From: an uncultured Bacilli bacterium
GTDB lineage: Bacteria; Bacillota_I; Bacilli_A; RF39; UBA660
DNA length: 45,381 bases
Assembly (NCBI GenBank): GCA_934102255.1
Contig: CAKOSN010000014.1
Location: 1 to 45,381 of the forward strand
Reading direction: 5' to 3'
In this document: positions 1-8,649 of the stretch, piece after piece
How positions within the stretch are numbered: the first letter of the stretch is position 1
Layout: each line of letters begins with the position of its first letter
Program-made: the position numbers and the translations under genes
The notes under the pieces: model-generated
Told to the model about the DNA's origin: nothing
The model's database searches: none
What the model saw: the letters and a program-made list of their open reading frames with translations, nothing else

Positions 1-94
1 CAAATTTAAGGTTTTTGCTCTTTTTATTTATTTATAAGCATTTGTCTTTGAAATCTCCACACTTTGGAAACACTATCCTGCTATTAAGTTATAT

Positions 95-445
95 TTACTT
101 TTTTTGACTTTTTGCTTTAGTTCTAGTTCTGCTTTGAGCCTTACTTTGAGTCTTGCTATCTTTTTCAGTACTCTTTTCATTTAGTCTTGCAACTAGTTCT
201 TCTTGTTCTTCTTGAGTAAGACTTGCAAAGAAAGTATTTATTCTTTCTGTAACTATAGCATTTTTAGTTAGTAATTCTTTAGCATTAGGACAGTTATCTG
301 TTGATAAATTAGATAGTATTTTATTTACAATAAAAACGTTTATAAAATTTTCTTTAACAATTTCTAAACCTAGTAACCAATCTATTAGTCCTTCATAAGA
401 AAAAACAGTTGCTGATGTCTTACAAGTGCTATTTTTATCTTCCAT
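95..445 (-). CDS. hypothetical small protein with a basic C-terminal tail
   Basis: This 116-residue protein is not recognised. The first ~85 residues look like a compact, mostly helical domain (hydrophobic stretch YEGLIDWLLGLEIV near 17-30). The last ~25 residues are a low-complexity tail of Lys, Arg, Ser, Thr and Gln, which could bind nucleic acid or simply be disordered. The start is supported by a GGGAGG ribosome binding site about 9 bases upstream of the ATG at 445. It has its own consensus-like promoter and is read in the same direction as folD, but a terminator separates them. There is no signal peptide or membrane segment. Confidence is high that it is a gene and low for any function. 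Confidence 0.75.
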   Translation of the reverse strand: MEDKNSTCKTSATVFSYEGLIDWLLGLEIVKENFINVFIVNKILSNLSTDNCPNAKELLTKNAIVTERINTFFASLTQEEQEELVARLNEKSTEKDSKTQSKAQSRTRTKAKSQKK

Positions 446-476
446 AATCTTTTGCCTCCCTTTTTTATTGGCATTT

Positions 477-505
477 ACATTAACACATTAGTTTTCTATT
501 AGCAA
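477..505 (-). promoter_or_regulatory. sigma-A promoter of the 116-codon gene
   Basis: On the minus strand, -35 TTGCTA (500-505) and -10 TAATGT (477-482) are separated by 17 bases, about 25 bases upstream of the ribosome binding site. Confidence 0.5.
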
Positions 506-536
506 GCTTTTTTTACATCGTAGTTTATTTTTAAGC

Positions 537-565
537 TAAAATAAAAGAATGACTCTTAATCATTC
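537..565 (-). terminator. Rho-independent terminator of folD
   Basis: The minus strand reads GAATGA, a 7-base loop, TCATTC, then TTTTATTTT, starting about 24 bases after the folD stop codon. Confidence 0.7.
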
Positions 566-588
566 CGAAATATTTAAAGATGCGACTT

Positions 589-1443
589 CTATTTACCTTG
601 TTTAGTTAAACTTTTTTGTAAAGTATGGGCTTTATAAGTATTTACGGCTAACTCGGCAACAGTCATTTGACCGACACCACCAGGAACTGGCGTAATATAA
701 CTAGCTTTTTCTTTAACGCTTGCAAAATCAACATCGCCACATAAAGAGCCGTCTGGTAATCTATTAATACCAACATCAATAATAACAGCGCCAGGCTTTA
801 CCATATCTTCGGTAATAAAATTAGGTATACCAACCGCTGCCACTAAAATATCAGCATTTCTAGTGTAATAGATTAAATTTTCAGTCTTAGAATGACATAG
901 GGTTACAGTAGCGTTTCTATTAGTCATTAGATTAGCCATAGGTTTACCAACTAAATTACTACGACCAATGACAACAACATTTTTACTCTCGATTGGAATA
1001 TTATAATAGTCTAATAAATCAATAATTCCCATGGGAGTACAAGGAACTAAAGCATCTATACCGTGCATAAGTTTACCAGCGTTAATATCTGTTAAGCCAT
1101 CGACATCTTTACTAGCTAAGATACTATTCTGAATTTTAGTAGCATCTAAATGTTTAGGAATTGGCATTTGCACTAAAATTCCATCTACGGTATCATCATT
1201 ATTTAGATTTTCTATAATTTTTAATAACTCAGTTTCTTCAATATTGCTAGCCAACTTTATATGTTGAAATTTGTAATTTAAATCTGTTGCCATTTTATTT
1301 TTTTGACGAACATAAATGGAACTGGCAGCATCATCACCTACTTGAATGACTGCTAAGCCAATCGGTTCATTTAATTTTAACAATTTTTCCTTTAATTCTT
1401 TTAGAACTTGTATTTTTACTTGTCTACCATCTAATATACTCAT
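589..1443 (-). CDS. folD: bifunctional methylenetetrahydrofolate dehydrogenase / cyclohydrolase
   Basis: FolD interconverts 5,10-methylene-THF and 10-formyl-THF in the cytosolic one-carbon pathway, producing NADPH and formyl groups for purines and fMet-tRNA. At 284 residues it has the usual family length. The substrate-site YVRQK motif (Tyr44, Lys48), VQMPIP (91-96), the dinucleotide-binding GRSNLVGKP (160-168) and the C-terminal PVPGGVGQMT (252-261) are all present. A GAAGG ribosome binding site precedes the ATG. The upstream neighbour is a 57-codon Fic-antitoxin-like gene ending 46 bases before folD in the same direction, so the two are probably co-transcribed. A hairpin terminator follows the stop. 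Confidence 0.97.
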   Translation of the reverse strand: MSILDGRQVKIQVLKELKEKLLKLNEPIGLAVIQVGDDAASSIYVRQKNKMATDLNYKFQHIKLASNIEETELLKIIENLNNDDTVDGILVQMPIPKHLDATKIQNSILASKDVDGLTDINAGKLMHGIDALVPCTPMGIIDLLDYYNIPIESKNVVVIGRSNLVGKPMANLMTNRNATVTLCHSKTENLIYYTRNADILVAAVGIPNFITEDMVKPGAVIIDVGINRLPDGSLCGDVDFASVKEKASYITPVPGGVGQMTVAELAVNTYKAHTLQKSLTKQGK

Positions 1444-1489
1444 AGCAGTGCCTTCTTTCTTTATTATTAATTAATTTATTCATTACAAA

Positions 1490-1663
1490 TTAGATGCCAT
1501 CCACAGAAATCTTGCCTGTATTAACATTATTCATGAAGGCATAAGTATCTGCAAAAGTTACTGCAATGCCCTCTAAAATAGCACTTCTATAAATAACATC
1601 GGCCAATTTTCGAGATAGAAAAAACTTATTATCTTCTAATGACATATTATATTTGCTCTTCAT
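1490..1663 (-). CDS. small protein resembling a stand-alone Fic antitoxin (VbhA type)
   Basis: This is a 57-codon reading frame from an ATG at 1663 to a TAA at 1490, with a GAGGG ribosome binding site 8 bases upstream. The middle of the protein reads YRSAILEGIAVTF, which contains S-x-x-x-E-G, the inhibitory motif by which VbhA-like antitoxins and class II/III Fic N-termini block the Fic AMP-transferase site. About 17 residues later comes GKISVDGI, similar to the GEIxxDE tail of VbhA antitoxins. No Fic core (HPFxxGNG) occurs in the window. It could therefore be an orphan antitoxin, a remnant of a degraded fic gene, or an antitoxin acting on a Fic elsewhere. The family call rests on motif reading only. 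Confidence 0.6.
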   Translation of the reverse strand: MKSKYNMSLEDNKFFLSRKLADVIYRSAILEGIAVTFADTYAFMNNVNTGKISVDGI

Positions 1664-1780
1664 CTTATTTTCCCTCTATTCCATTTTACTATAAACAATT
1701 TTTGATGAAAAGAAAAAGTTAAAATAATCAATACTTAAAACTTATTTTATACTTTTCTCCTAAAAATTTTAGATTTATGT

Positions 1781-1868
1781 TACAATTAAAAATAGAGAAA
1801 GAAATATAGACAAAAGGAGTATTAAATACTATAACTTTCTTGAAAATAGTATTTAAATGATTTAATTT
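1781..1868 (+). promoter_or_regulatory. promoter and structured leader of the 702-codon gene
   Basis: An extended -10 (TGT-TACAAT, hexamer 1781-1786) has no clear -35. The strong Shine-Dalgarno AAAGGAG (1813-1819) lies 49 bases before the ATG at 1869, with no usable start codon at normal distance. Between them is an 11-bp perfect inverted repeat (1822-1832 with 1846-1856, 13-base loop). Folding it would bring the Shine-Dalgarno within about 14 bases of the ATG. The hairpin has no U-tract, so it is not a terminator. Confidence 0.5.
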
Positions 1869-3977
1869 ATGAATGATAGTGATAAGAAAAATAATATTAC
1901 AAATAATAAGCAAGAGTTACCAAAATTAAAAGATGATAAGTTAGTTAAACCTAATAAAAATGATACAAATTCAGAAGTTAAAACTAACAGTAAAAAAGGA
2001 AAATCTACTAATACCAGTAAAAAAAGTTCTTCAAATAATACAGTAGCTAAGAAAAAAAGTACTACTACTAAAAAGACAACAACAAGTAGTGTCCCTAAAA
2101 ACAATAGAAGTATAAATACGGGAAAGAAAAACACTAAGAAGACAATAGAAAATAAAGATAATACTAAAGCTGATATAAAGTTAAAAGAAAATAAAGAAAT
2201 AAAAGAAGATAAAGTGATTTCTGATAATAAAGATAAGGAAATTAAAAATATTACTTTAGATAAAGAAAAGGATACTAATGATAAAAAGTTAGTTCAAGAA
2301 GAAACAAAAGATAAATCTACTAATGTTAATATTAACAAAACTATAGAAAAAGAAGCTAAAAATACAACCCAAGAAAATGCCGAAATTAAAAAAGATGATA
2401 CCGTTTCTAAAACTGATGTTACCAAAAAAGTAGAATCTAATGCTTTAAATACTAACGATAAGAAGATTAAAAGTCCTAAAAGCAAAAAAGACGTTATAAA
2501 AGAAACTAGTAAAAAAATTCCTAAAGAAAAGATTGTTATTAATGATAATTCTTTAGTTAAGAGTAAGAACTTTAAAAACGAATTAAAAGATATTAATAAC
2601 AATAAAGAATTTGCTAAGGCTATATGGGATACTGATGATATAACAGAAGCTATTAAAATAGAAGAAAATAGTCAAGAAAAGTTAAATGATGAAATAGATG
2701 AAATGTTAATTAAAGAAAGAAAGTATAATTTCTTTGAACCGTTTATTATTATCTTTTTACTTATTTTATGTTTCTTAGGTCTTTACTTTATCTTATTTAC
2801 TAAAGATAGCGCTATTATAAACAGTGCTCTTACTAATATTAATACTAATCTTACTAATTCTTTAAGTGAACTTAATACTATTAAAGAAGAATTAAATAAA
2901 GGAATAACTGGTACTGCTATTTTAGATACTACTAGTAGTGAGTATGCTTCCTTAAAAGATTTTACTTATAATTTTAGTCTTTATAATAAGAATAATAATT
3001 TTTATGGTAATATAGAGCTTTCTAAAGATGATAAAACAATAAATAATACTTATAGCTACTTAGATAAAAATCTTTATATTGCTACGCCACTTTACTACTA
3101 CCCTATTCAGATTAATAATCCGATTAAAGTTAATCCTTTAAGTGTTAATTATGGTAATTTAAATAATAATATTGAGGTTATTAAGAATTATTTAACTAAT
3201 AATATGACCTATACTAGTAGTCATAAGAGTAAAGAAGAATTAAATGGTGAGAAACTTAATGTTTTAACCCTAGATTTTTCTGAATATGACTTTAATAACA
3301 GTATTCAAAAAATCTTAAATGCCATTGCAAATGATAGCGAGTTATTAAAATCTATTGCCAAAAATATTGGTCTTGATGAAGTTACTGTTAATGATTTCTT
3401 TAATACAAATGTAAGTTTAAAAGGTAATTATCAAATAAAAATTTATACTAAAGGTATTTTACAAACGTTTGTAGGGTTAGATATTTATAATGATGATAAA
3501 GAGGTTTTAGAGTATTTAACTGACGGTAGCACTACTTTAAATATTTACGGCAAGAAAAAAATAAGTATTAATTTAAGTGATGATAAATTATTAATATATG
3601 TTGATGATATTAAGTTAATTGATATAAAGAGTAATAAAAATAAAAATGATTTAATTAATTTAGATTTTCAAGTTAGTAATATTCTAAATAATTATCAAGG
3701 TAGTTTAGCGCTTACTAAGTACGATAATAATAAAGGTAATTTCTTATTTAGTTTTAAAGATACAAATAATAATGATATAAGTGCGGAAATTAAAATGGAT
3801 TTAGTTTTTGGGGAAAATAAGAGTAATGAATTTGATTATACGGATGCGGTTTTAATTGATGATATTACTGAAGATGAGCTTACCGATATAAAAAACAATT
3901 TATTTAATGCTATTTGGGATAAGGTAAGTAATCCTGATGAGGTAGTAGATGATAATAATGAAGCTACTGATAATTAA
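1869..3977 (+). CDS. single-pass membrane protein with long Lys-rich cytoplasmic tail, unknown function
   Basis: The protein has 702 residues and is not recognised. Residues 1-270 are low-complexity, dominated by Lys, Asn, Thr, Ser and Asp, with histone-tail-like blocks such as AKKKSTTTKKTTTSS near 60-74. A single hydrophobic segment at about 288-311 (PFIIIFLLILCFLGLYFILF) follows a charged stretch (IKERKYNFFE), so a type II topology with the Lys-rich part inside is likely. Residues ~315-680 form an Asn-rich, beta-looking outer domain. It ends in an acidic tail. The ATG at 1869 is the only in-frame start before a stop at 1863; its ribosome binding site is unusually far away (see leader). A terminator follows. 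Confidence 0.8.
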   Translation: MNDSDKKNNITNNKQELPKLKDDKLVKPNKNDTNSEVKTNSKKGKSTNTSKKSSSNNTVAKKKSTTTKKTTTSSVPKNNRSINTGKKNTKKTIENKDNTKADIKLKENKEIKEDKVISDNKDKEIKNITLDKEKDTNDKKLVQEETKDKSTNVNINKTIEKEAKNTTQENAEIKKDDTVSKTDVTKKVESNALNTNDKKIKSPKSKKDVIKETSKKIPKEKIVINDNSLVKSKNFKNELKDINNNKEFAKAIWDTDDITEAIKIEENSQEKLNDEIDEMLIKERKYNFFEPFIIIFLLILCFLGLYFILFTKDSAIINSALTNINTNLTNSLSELNTIKEELNKGITGTAILDTTSSEYASLKDFTYNFSLYNKNNNFYGNIELSKDDKTINNTYSYLDKNLYIATPLYYYPIQINNPIKVNPLSVNYGNLNNNIEVIKNYLTNNMTYTSSHKSKEELNGEKLNVLTLDFSEYDFNNSIQKILNAIANDSELLKSIAKNIGLDEVTVNDFFNTNVSLKGNYQIKIYTKGILQTFVGLDIYNDDKEVLEYLTDGSTTLNIYGKKKISINLSDDKLLIYVDDIKLIDIKSNKNKNDLINLDFQVSNILNNYQGSLALTKYDNNKGNFLFSFKDTNNNDISAEIKMDLVFGENKSNEFDYTDAVLIDDITEDELTDIKNNLFNAIWDKVSNPDEVVDDNNEATDN

Positions 3978-3990
3978 ATTTTAACCAGTT

Positions 3991-4045
3991 AAAAGTGTGA
4001 TAACAACTATTTAAAATAGAAATTATTATGACACTTTTTTATTTT
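3991..4045 (+). terminator. terminator after the 702-codon gene
   Basis: AAAAGTGT (3991-3998) pairs with ACACTTTT (4031-4038). The stem continues past one G-G mismatch as ATAA/TTAT and encloses an inner CTATTT/AAATAG hairpin. The 3' arm runs into TTATTTT. Confidence 0.65.
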
Positions 4046-4258
4046 GGGAAAGTTTTATCTAATTTTATTTTTAAAATCAAATAATATAGAAACTTTTATG
4101 TTTTAAAGGATTATAGGTAACAATAAGGATTAAAAATTTAATTTAACTAGATAATTATTTATAATAAACTTAATAAATTATTAGATAATTCCAGTATAGT
4201 TTAAAATATGCAAACATCTTTCTATAAATTTATTAGTGTTATTTTCTTATTTTTATGA
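4046..4258. other. AT-rich intergenic stretch
   Basis: This is the rest of the gap between two + strand genes. No open frame with a ribosome binding site, tRNA or convincing hairpin was seen. Its right end holds the promoter of the next gene. Confidence 0.5.
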
Positions 4259-4264
4259 TATAAT
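4259..4264 (+). promoter_or_regulatory. extended -10 promoter of the 203-codon gene
   Basis: The sequence is TGA-TATAAT, a consensus -10 with the extended TGn, 28 bases before the ATG at 4293. No good -35 is visible. Confidence 0.55.
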
Positions 4265-4292
4265 CACTTATATAAGAATATAAGGAGTAGTT

Positions 4293-4904
4293 ATGAACGA
4301 TACTGATAAAAGAAAAACTCTATATGATGAAATATTTAGTGAAAATAAAACCCCTCAAGTTACTGATAGTAATGGTGTCCAAGAAATAAAAGATGCGATT
4401 GATAATAAAAAATTTGATGATAAAGATATGGTTAATTTAGAGGATATTTTTGTTTTGGATAACGAAGCTAAAGATAATAAAGTTAATGCTGTTAGTAGTC
4501 CATTAAAATCTACTGATAATGATGACGGATGTTTATTAGAGGATGCCAAGTATTACGATTTAATTAATAATACATTAGTAGACTTAAGATTAAATTTAGA
4601 AGAAGTTAAAGCTGGCGAAGGTGAATTTCGTGATGTTAACTTAGATAATATAATCAAAAAAGATGACGGCGTTAAATATGATGAGATTCGTCCAGTAACA
4701 TTTACAGTTGATGATAAAGATACTGCTAGTAATCCAGTCGAAAATATTGTTCAAAATCAAAGTAGTGTTAAACTAGATGTAGCAAAAGTTGAGCCAGCTA
4801 AAAAAGTTCTTCCTTTCTGGATAAATTATGCTTTTGTTGCAGCTTTAGTAGCAGTTTCTATCGTAGGCAGTTTAACTTTCTTGATGAAACAATTCATGAG
4901 ATAA
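4293..4904 (+). CDS. acidic tail-anchored protein, unknown function
   Basis: This 203-residue protein is not recognised. It has an Asp/Glu/Lys-rich, probably largely disordered body of about 170 residues. A single C-terminal hydrophobic segment (WINYAFVAALVAVSIVGSLTFLM, roughly 177-199) is followed by KQFMR, the layout of a tail-anchored inner-face membrane protein. The ATG at 4293 has AAGGAG five bases upstream, so the start is well supported. Its opening MNDTDKR resembles the MNDSDKK opening of the upstream 702-residue protein, and both combine a charged cytoplasmic stretch with one membrane helix; whether they work together is unknown. A bidirectional terminator follows. Confidence 0.8.
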   Translation: MNDTDKRKTLYDEIFSENKTPQVTDSNGVQEIKDAIDNKKFDDKDMVNLEDIFVLDNEAKDNKVNAVSSPLKSTDNDDGCLLEDAKYYDLINNTLVDLRLNLEEVKAGEGEFRDVNLDNIIKKDDGVKYDEIRPVTFTVDDKDTASNPVENIVQNQSSVKLDVAKVEPAKKVLPFWINYAFVAALVAVSIVGSLTFLMKQFMR

Positions 4905-4960
4905 AAAAAACTTAAATAAGAGAATTTATTTAGATTCTCAATTATTTAAGTTTTTATTTT
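4902..4960. terminator. bidirectional terminator between convergent genes
   Basis: A 12-bp arm (AAACTTAAATAA with TTATTTAAGTTT) encloses a GAGAAT/ATTCTC inner stem. Poly-A lies on the left and poly-T on the right, so it can stop the + gene at 4904 and the - gene ending at 4981. Confidence 0.8.
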
Positions 4961-4980
4961 GTCTTAAAGTCTATTTTTAG

Positions 4981-5961
4981 CTAATTTATTTTAACTTTGG
5001 CGTTGCTTAGCATCCAGTCATAACCATATATTGCTCCGGCTGGTATAGTTTTGGAATTATTAGTACTTACACCAAAGGCATTAGATGTTGTTTCTATAGT
5101 AATATCTTTTTCCGTATTATTATAAATATATTTAGCAAAATTACTCTTAATACTATCGTCATTTTGATAATCACTTAAATAAATAACTTCACCACTACTA
5201 GTTAAGTTTAATAACTCATTATTATTTATCTTTTTATAAATAATTTCATAAGTATCGCCAGTTTTAAAACTATTATAGCTGATACTAAGACTGTTGCTCT
5301 TGAAGGTAACAAATGTACTTATTTCTTTACTCCACTCGCCTTTAGAATTATTTTTAGTACTTCTTGTATAAACTAGACAATTACTATCGGTATCATTATT
5401 GATTTCGGGAGCGTTATTACTAGGGCTGGTTGCTTTATATAAATAAATTTCATTTTCATTTAAATCAGATAAATTAACTTTATCACTCCAAGCAGCATTA
5501 TTAACTTGTTTGTTATAGGCTATATCAAAAGTTTTTTTAATATTTTCTTCACTTAAATCCATTACTTCAGTATCATTTTCTTTATTGAAAACATGAACAT
5601 CATAAACGGTATTATCATCGCCACTATAAGTAATTTCAAAATAAATGTCAGCTTTATAATCTGTTAAAGAACTAGGAATATTGCATTTAGTGGCATCAAT
5701 ATTTAATTCTTTTTTAGAAGTACTTTTAGTTAAATAAGTAGTATTGCCATTAATAGTCATATAGCCGTTGACAAAAAACTTATCGGTAACTGGATTTACT
5801 TGTTCGCTAACAGGAACAATAGGTTCATGGATTGTTTCTTGTATTTCTGTTGTTTTATTCTCGTCTTTCTTACTTGGTTTTAAAGATAAGGCAAAGATAT
5901 CAAAGCCAACTAACAAAATACAAACAATAGTTATTATAATATTTTTTACTTTTTCATTCAT
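4981..5961 (-). CDS. membrane-anchored extracytoplasmic protein, unknown function
   Basis: From the ATG at 5961 the protein has about 326 residues. A TTG six bases further upstream is in frame, but it would sit too close to the GAGTG ribosome binding site, so the ATG is preferred. A short charged N-terminus (MNEKVK) is followed by one hydrophobic segment (NIIITIVCILLVGFDIFAL, residues 7-25), giving a signal anchor or uncleaved signal peptide. There is no lipobox Cys. The rest is polar and Asn/Ser/Thr-rich, with alternating hydrophobic residues typical of beta-sandwich surface proteins. It is monocistronic, with its own extended -10 promoter and a shared terminator. No family was recognised. 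Confidence 0.75.
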   Translation of the reverse strand: MNEKVKNIIITIVCILLVGFDIFALSLKPSKKDENKTTEIQETIHEPIVPVSEQVNPVTDKFFVNGYMTINGNTTYLTKSTSKKELNIDATKCNIPSSLTDYKADIYFEITYSGDDNTVYDVHVFNKENDTEVMDLSEENIKKTFDIAYNKQVNNAAWSDKVNLSDLNENEIYLYKATSPSNNAPEINNDTDSNCLVYTRSTKNNSKGEWSKEISTFVTFKSNSLSISYNSFKTGDTYEIIYKKINNNELLNLTSSGEVIYLSDYQNDDSIKSNFAKYIYNNTEKDITIETTSNAFGVSTNNSKTIPAGAIYGYDWMLSNAKVKIN

Positions 5962-5988
5962 ATACAAACACTCTATTCTATAATTAAA

Positions 5989-5994
5989 ATTATA
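5989..5994 (-). promoter_or_regulatory. extended -10 promoter for the anchored protein gene
   Basis: The minus strand reads TGG-TATAAT about 28 bases before the start codon; no strong -35 is visible. The same TGGTATAAT recurs at 28699-28704. Confidence 0.5.
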
Positions 5995-6063
5995 CCATAG
6001 TAAACTTTATATAATGAAAAAAATTAGCCAATTATGACTAATTTAAGAAGATTATTTTACTTT

Positions 6064-8223
6064 TTATTTTTCTTTTGCTTTTTTATCTTTTTCTTTAGGT
6101 AAGGTTTCTTTTCTGGATAAGTTTAGACGACCTTTGTTATCGTAACCTAAAGATTTAACAGTTATTTCATCGCCAACTTTAAATAAGTCTTTGGGATGTT
6201 CAACGCGTTTATTGTCTAATTGAGAAACATGACATAAGCCTTCAACGCCAGGCCATAATTCAACGAAAACCCCGAAACTTTCTACTTTGGTAACTTTACC
6301 AGTATAGATAGCATCTTTTTCAACTTCACGAACGACTGCTAAGATACGTTCTTTAGTCATATTTATAATGTTTTGGTCTTGATGATAAATTATAACACGA
6401 CCGTCATCTTCTAAATCTACTTTAACAGCATCTTTATCATTAACTGAGGTAACATTACTGCATTCTAAGATTATCTTAGTAATCATTTCGCCACCTTTAC
6501 CAATAACATCCTTAATTTTTTCAGGATTAATAGTAAAGCATTCAATTTTTGGAGCATAAGGTGATAATTCTTTTCTTGGAGCTTCAATAGCTTCTTGCAT
6601 AACATCTAGGACTTCTAAACGTGCTTTTTTAGCTTGAGCAAGAGCTTTCTTTAAAATAGCTTCAGTTACTCCTTTAATTTTGATATCCATTTGTAGAGCG
6701 GTAATACCTTTTCTGGTACCAGCAACTTTGAAATCCATATCACCCATGTGGTCTTCTAAACCTTGGATATCAGTTAAAATTGTATATTTTTTACCGTCAT
6801 TAGAAGTAATTAGCCCCATGGCAATACCAGCAACTGGTGCTTTAATTGGAACACCAGCAGCCATTAAGGACATACAGCCGGCACAGATAGTAGCTTGGGA
6901 TGAAGAACCGTTTGATTCCATAATTTCTGAGACAACGCGAACAGTATATGGAAATTCTTCTTCACTAGGCATAACTTGAAGTAAGGCTCTTTCGCCTAAA
7001 GCACCATGACCAATTTCACGACGTCCTGGCGAACCATAACGACCTACTTCACCCACACAATAAGCTGGGAAGTTATAATGTAACATAAATCTCTTAGTGT
7101 CTTCTAAACCTAGGCCGTCTAAAATTTGATGTTCATTTAAAGCTCCTAAAGTAGTAGTTGCTAAGGCTTGTGTTTCACCTCTTGTAAATACTGCGGAACC
7201 GTGAGTTCTTGGTAAGATATCAACCTCCGCTTTTAAAGGACGGATTTCATCCATAGCGCGACCATCGGGACGAACATGTTTTTTAGTAATTAGGTCTCTT
7301 ACGCATTCGCCTTCAATTTTATCAACTAACTTTTTAACATCCTTAATAATATTTTCAATATTAATATTCCCAGCATAAATTTCAGCAAAATGACCGATAG
7401 TACTTTCTTTAACATTGCTAATTGCATCATATTGAGCAAGTTTTCCTTTAACATCGAAGCACTGGAACATATTATCTGTTGCATATTCTCTTACTTGACT
7501 TTCTAATTCTTTATCTATAGAAGCTAAATCAACAGTTACTTTTTCTTGTCCTACTTCGCTTACAATATCACTTTGGAATTTACAAAGTTTTTTAATTTCT
7601 TCATGACCAAACATTAAAGCTTCTAACATATCTTTTTCACTAGCTTCTTTAGCGCCGGCTTCAACCATACAAATAGCATCTTTACTACCTGCAACTGTTA
7701 CACTTAATGTAGTTTCAGCTGCTTGCTTAGTATCAGGATTAATAATATAATCCTTACCAATTTTACCTACAACAACGCCAGCGATTGGTCCATCAAACGG
7801 AATATTAGATATAGATAATGCTAAGCTTGATGCAAACATGGCAGTCATTTCTGGAGAGTTATCAGGGTCAACTGATAAAACGGTATTAATAACTTGTACT
7901 TCGTTTCTAAAGTTTTCATCAAACATTGGTCTTATTGGACGGTCAATTAAACGTGCAGTTAATGTAGCAGCATCACTTGGTCTTCCTTCTCTTTTAATAA
8001 ATCCACCTGGGATTTTACCGACAGAGTATAATCTTTCTTGGTATAAAACTGTTAATGGAAAGAAATCTTGAGTTATTGGGGTATTACCCATAACTACAGC
8101 CGTTAAAATAACGGTATCGCCATAACGAACTAATACTGAAGCATTAGCTTGTTTAGCGTATTCGCCAGTTTCAACTATTAATTTTTCACCTAAAAAATCA
8201 TACTCAAATACTCTTTTACTCAT
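6064..8223 (-). CDS. pnp: polynucleotide phosphorylase (polyribonucleotide nucleotidyltransferase)
   Basis: PNPase is a phosphorolytic 3'-to-5' exoribonuclease that acts as a cytosolic trimer in mRNA turnover. At 719 residues it has the full family length: two RNase PH-like cores joined by an all-helical linker, then a KH domain (about 561-637, GxxG loop GKGG at 575-578) and an S1 domain (from about 638, YTGKVTKVESFGVFVE). The second core has the active-site stretch GLEDHMGDMDFKVAGT and the phosphate-binding GSSSQATICAG. The tail is Lys-rich. A perfect TAAGGAG ribosome binding site precedes the ATG. It lies downstream of rpsO, the widespread bacterial rpsO-pnp order; a hairpin terminator between them probably partly uncouples the two. 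Confidence 0.98.
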   Translation of the reverse strand: MSKRVFEYDFLGEKLIVETGEYAKQANASVLVRYGDTVILTAVVMGNTPITQDFFPLTVLYQERLYSVGKIPGGFIKREGRPSDAATLTARLIDRPIRPMFDENFRNEVQVINTVLSVDPDNSPEMTAMFASSLALSISNIPFDGPIAGVVVGKIGKDYIINPDTKQAAETTLSVTVAGSKDAICMVEAGAKEASEKDMLEALMFGHEEIKKLCKFQSDIVSEVGQEKVTVDLASIDKELESQVREYATDNMFQCFDVKGKLAQYDAISNVKESTIGHFAEIYAGNINIENIIKDVKKLVDKIEGECVRDLITKKHVRPDGRAMDEIRPLKAEVDILPRTHGSAVFTRGETQALATTTLGALNEHQILDGLGLEDTKRFMLHYNFPAYCVGEVGRYGSPGRREIGHGALGERALLQVMPSEEEFPYTVRVVSEIMESNGSSSQATICAGCMSLMAAGVPIKAPVAGIAMGLITSNDGKKYTILTDIQGLEDHMGDMDFKVAGTRKGITALQMDIKIKGVTEAILKKALAQAKKARLEVLDVMQEAIEAPRKELSPYAPKIECFTINPEKIKDVIGKGGEMITKIILECSNVTSVNDKDAVKVDLEDDGRVIIYHQDQNIINMTKERILAVVREVEKDAIYTGKVTKVESFGVFVELWPGVEGLCHVSQLDNKRVEHPKDLFKVGDEITVKSLGYDNKGRLNLSRKETLPKEKDKKAKEK

Positions 8224-8355
8224 AATTTACTCCTTAATTTTTTGTATCTTTATAATCTATAATCTTTTATAAAGAATTCCTATTTTATAGTACCATAAAT
8301 TACTATTAATAGGTTATAATTTAAACATTTTTAATCTTGATAATCTATTCTTCAA

Positions 8356-8382
8356 GAAAAAAAGCACTATAAAGATAAGTGC
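8356..8382 (-). terminator. terminator/attenuator between rpsO and pnp
   Basis: The minus strand reads GCACT, a 9-base loop, AGTGC, then seven or more T, immediately after the rpsO stop codon. Read-through would feed pnp. Confidence 0.75.
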
Positions 8383-8649
8383 CTACTTTCTGATATTTAA
8401 TTTTTTAATTGTTTCTCTGTAGCTAACTACATCGTTTTTCTTTAAATAATCTAATAAACTTCTTCTTTTACCTACCTTCTTAAGTAATCCTCTTTTTGAA
8501 TGATAGTCATGAATGTGAGTTTTTAGATGTTCAGTTAAATCATTAATTTCGTATGTAAGAATAGCAATTTGAGCTTCAGTTGCACCGCAACCTTTTTCCT
8601 TACCGAATTCTTTAACTAATTTTGCTTTTGTTTCTTTTGAAACTGCCAT
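8383..8649 (-). CDS. rpsO: 30S ribosomal protein S15
   Basis: S15 binds 16S rRNA early in small-subunit assembly. The 88-residue length and the conserved stretches (EFGKEKGCGATEAQIAILT, HLKTHIHDYHSKRGL, KRRSLLDYLKKND) are typical of bacterial S15. AAAGGAGA lies upstream of the ATG at 8649. A ~120-base untranslated region precedes it, and pnp follows in the same direction. Confidence 0.98.
   Translation of the reverse strand: MAVSKETKAKLVKEFGKEKGCGATEAQIAILTYEINDLTEHLKTHIHDYHSKRGLLKKVGKRRSLLDYLKKNDVVSYRETIKKLNIRK

Noticed and set aside
1862..2602. Long open frames on the minus strand opposite the Lys-rich gene
   Set aside because: They are mirror images of a low-complexity Lys/Asn-rich coding region (giving Leu/Phe/Val-rich translations) and have no ribosome binding sites.
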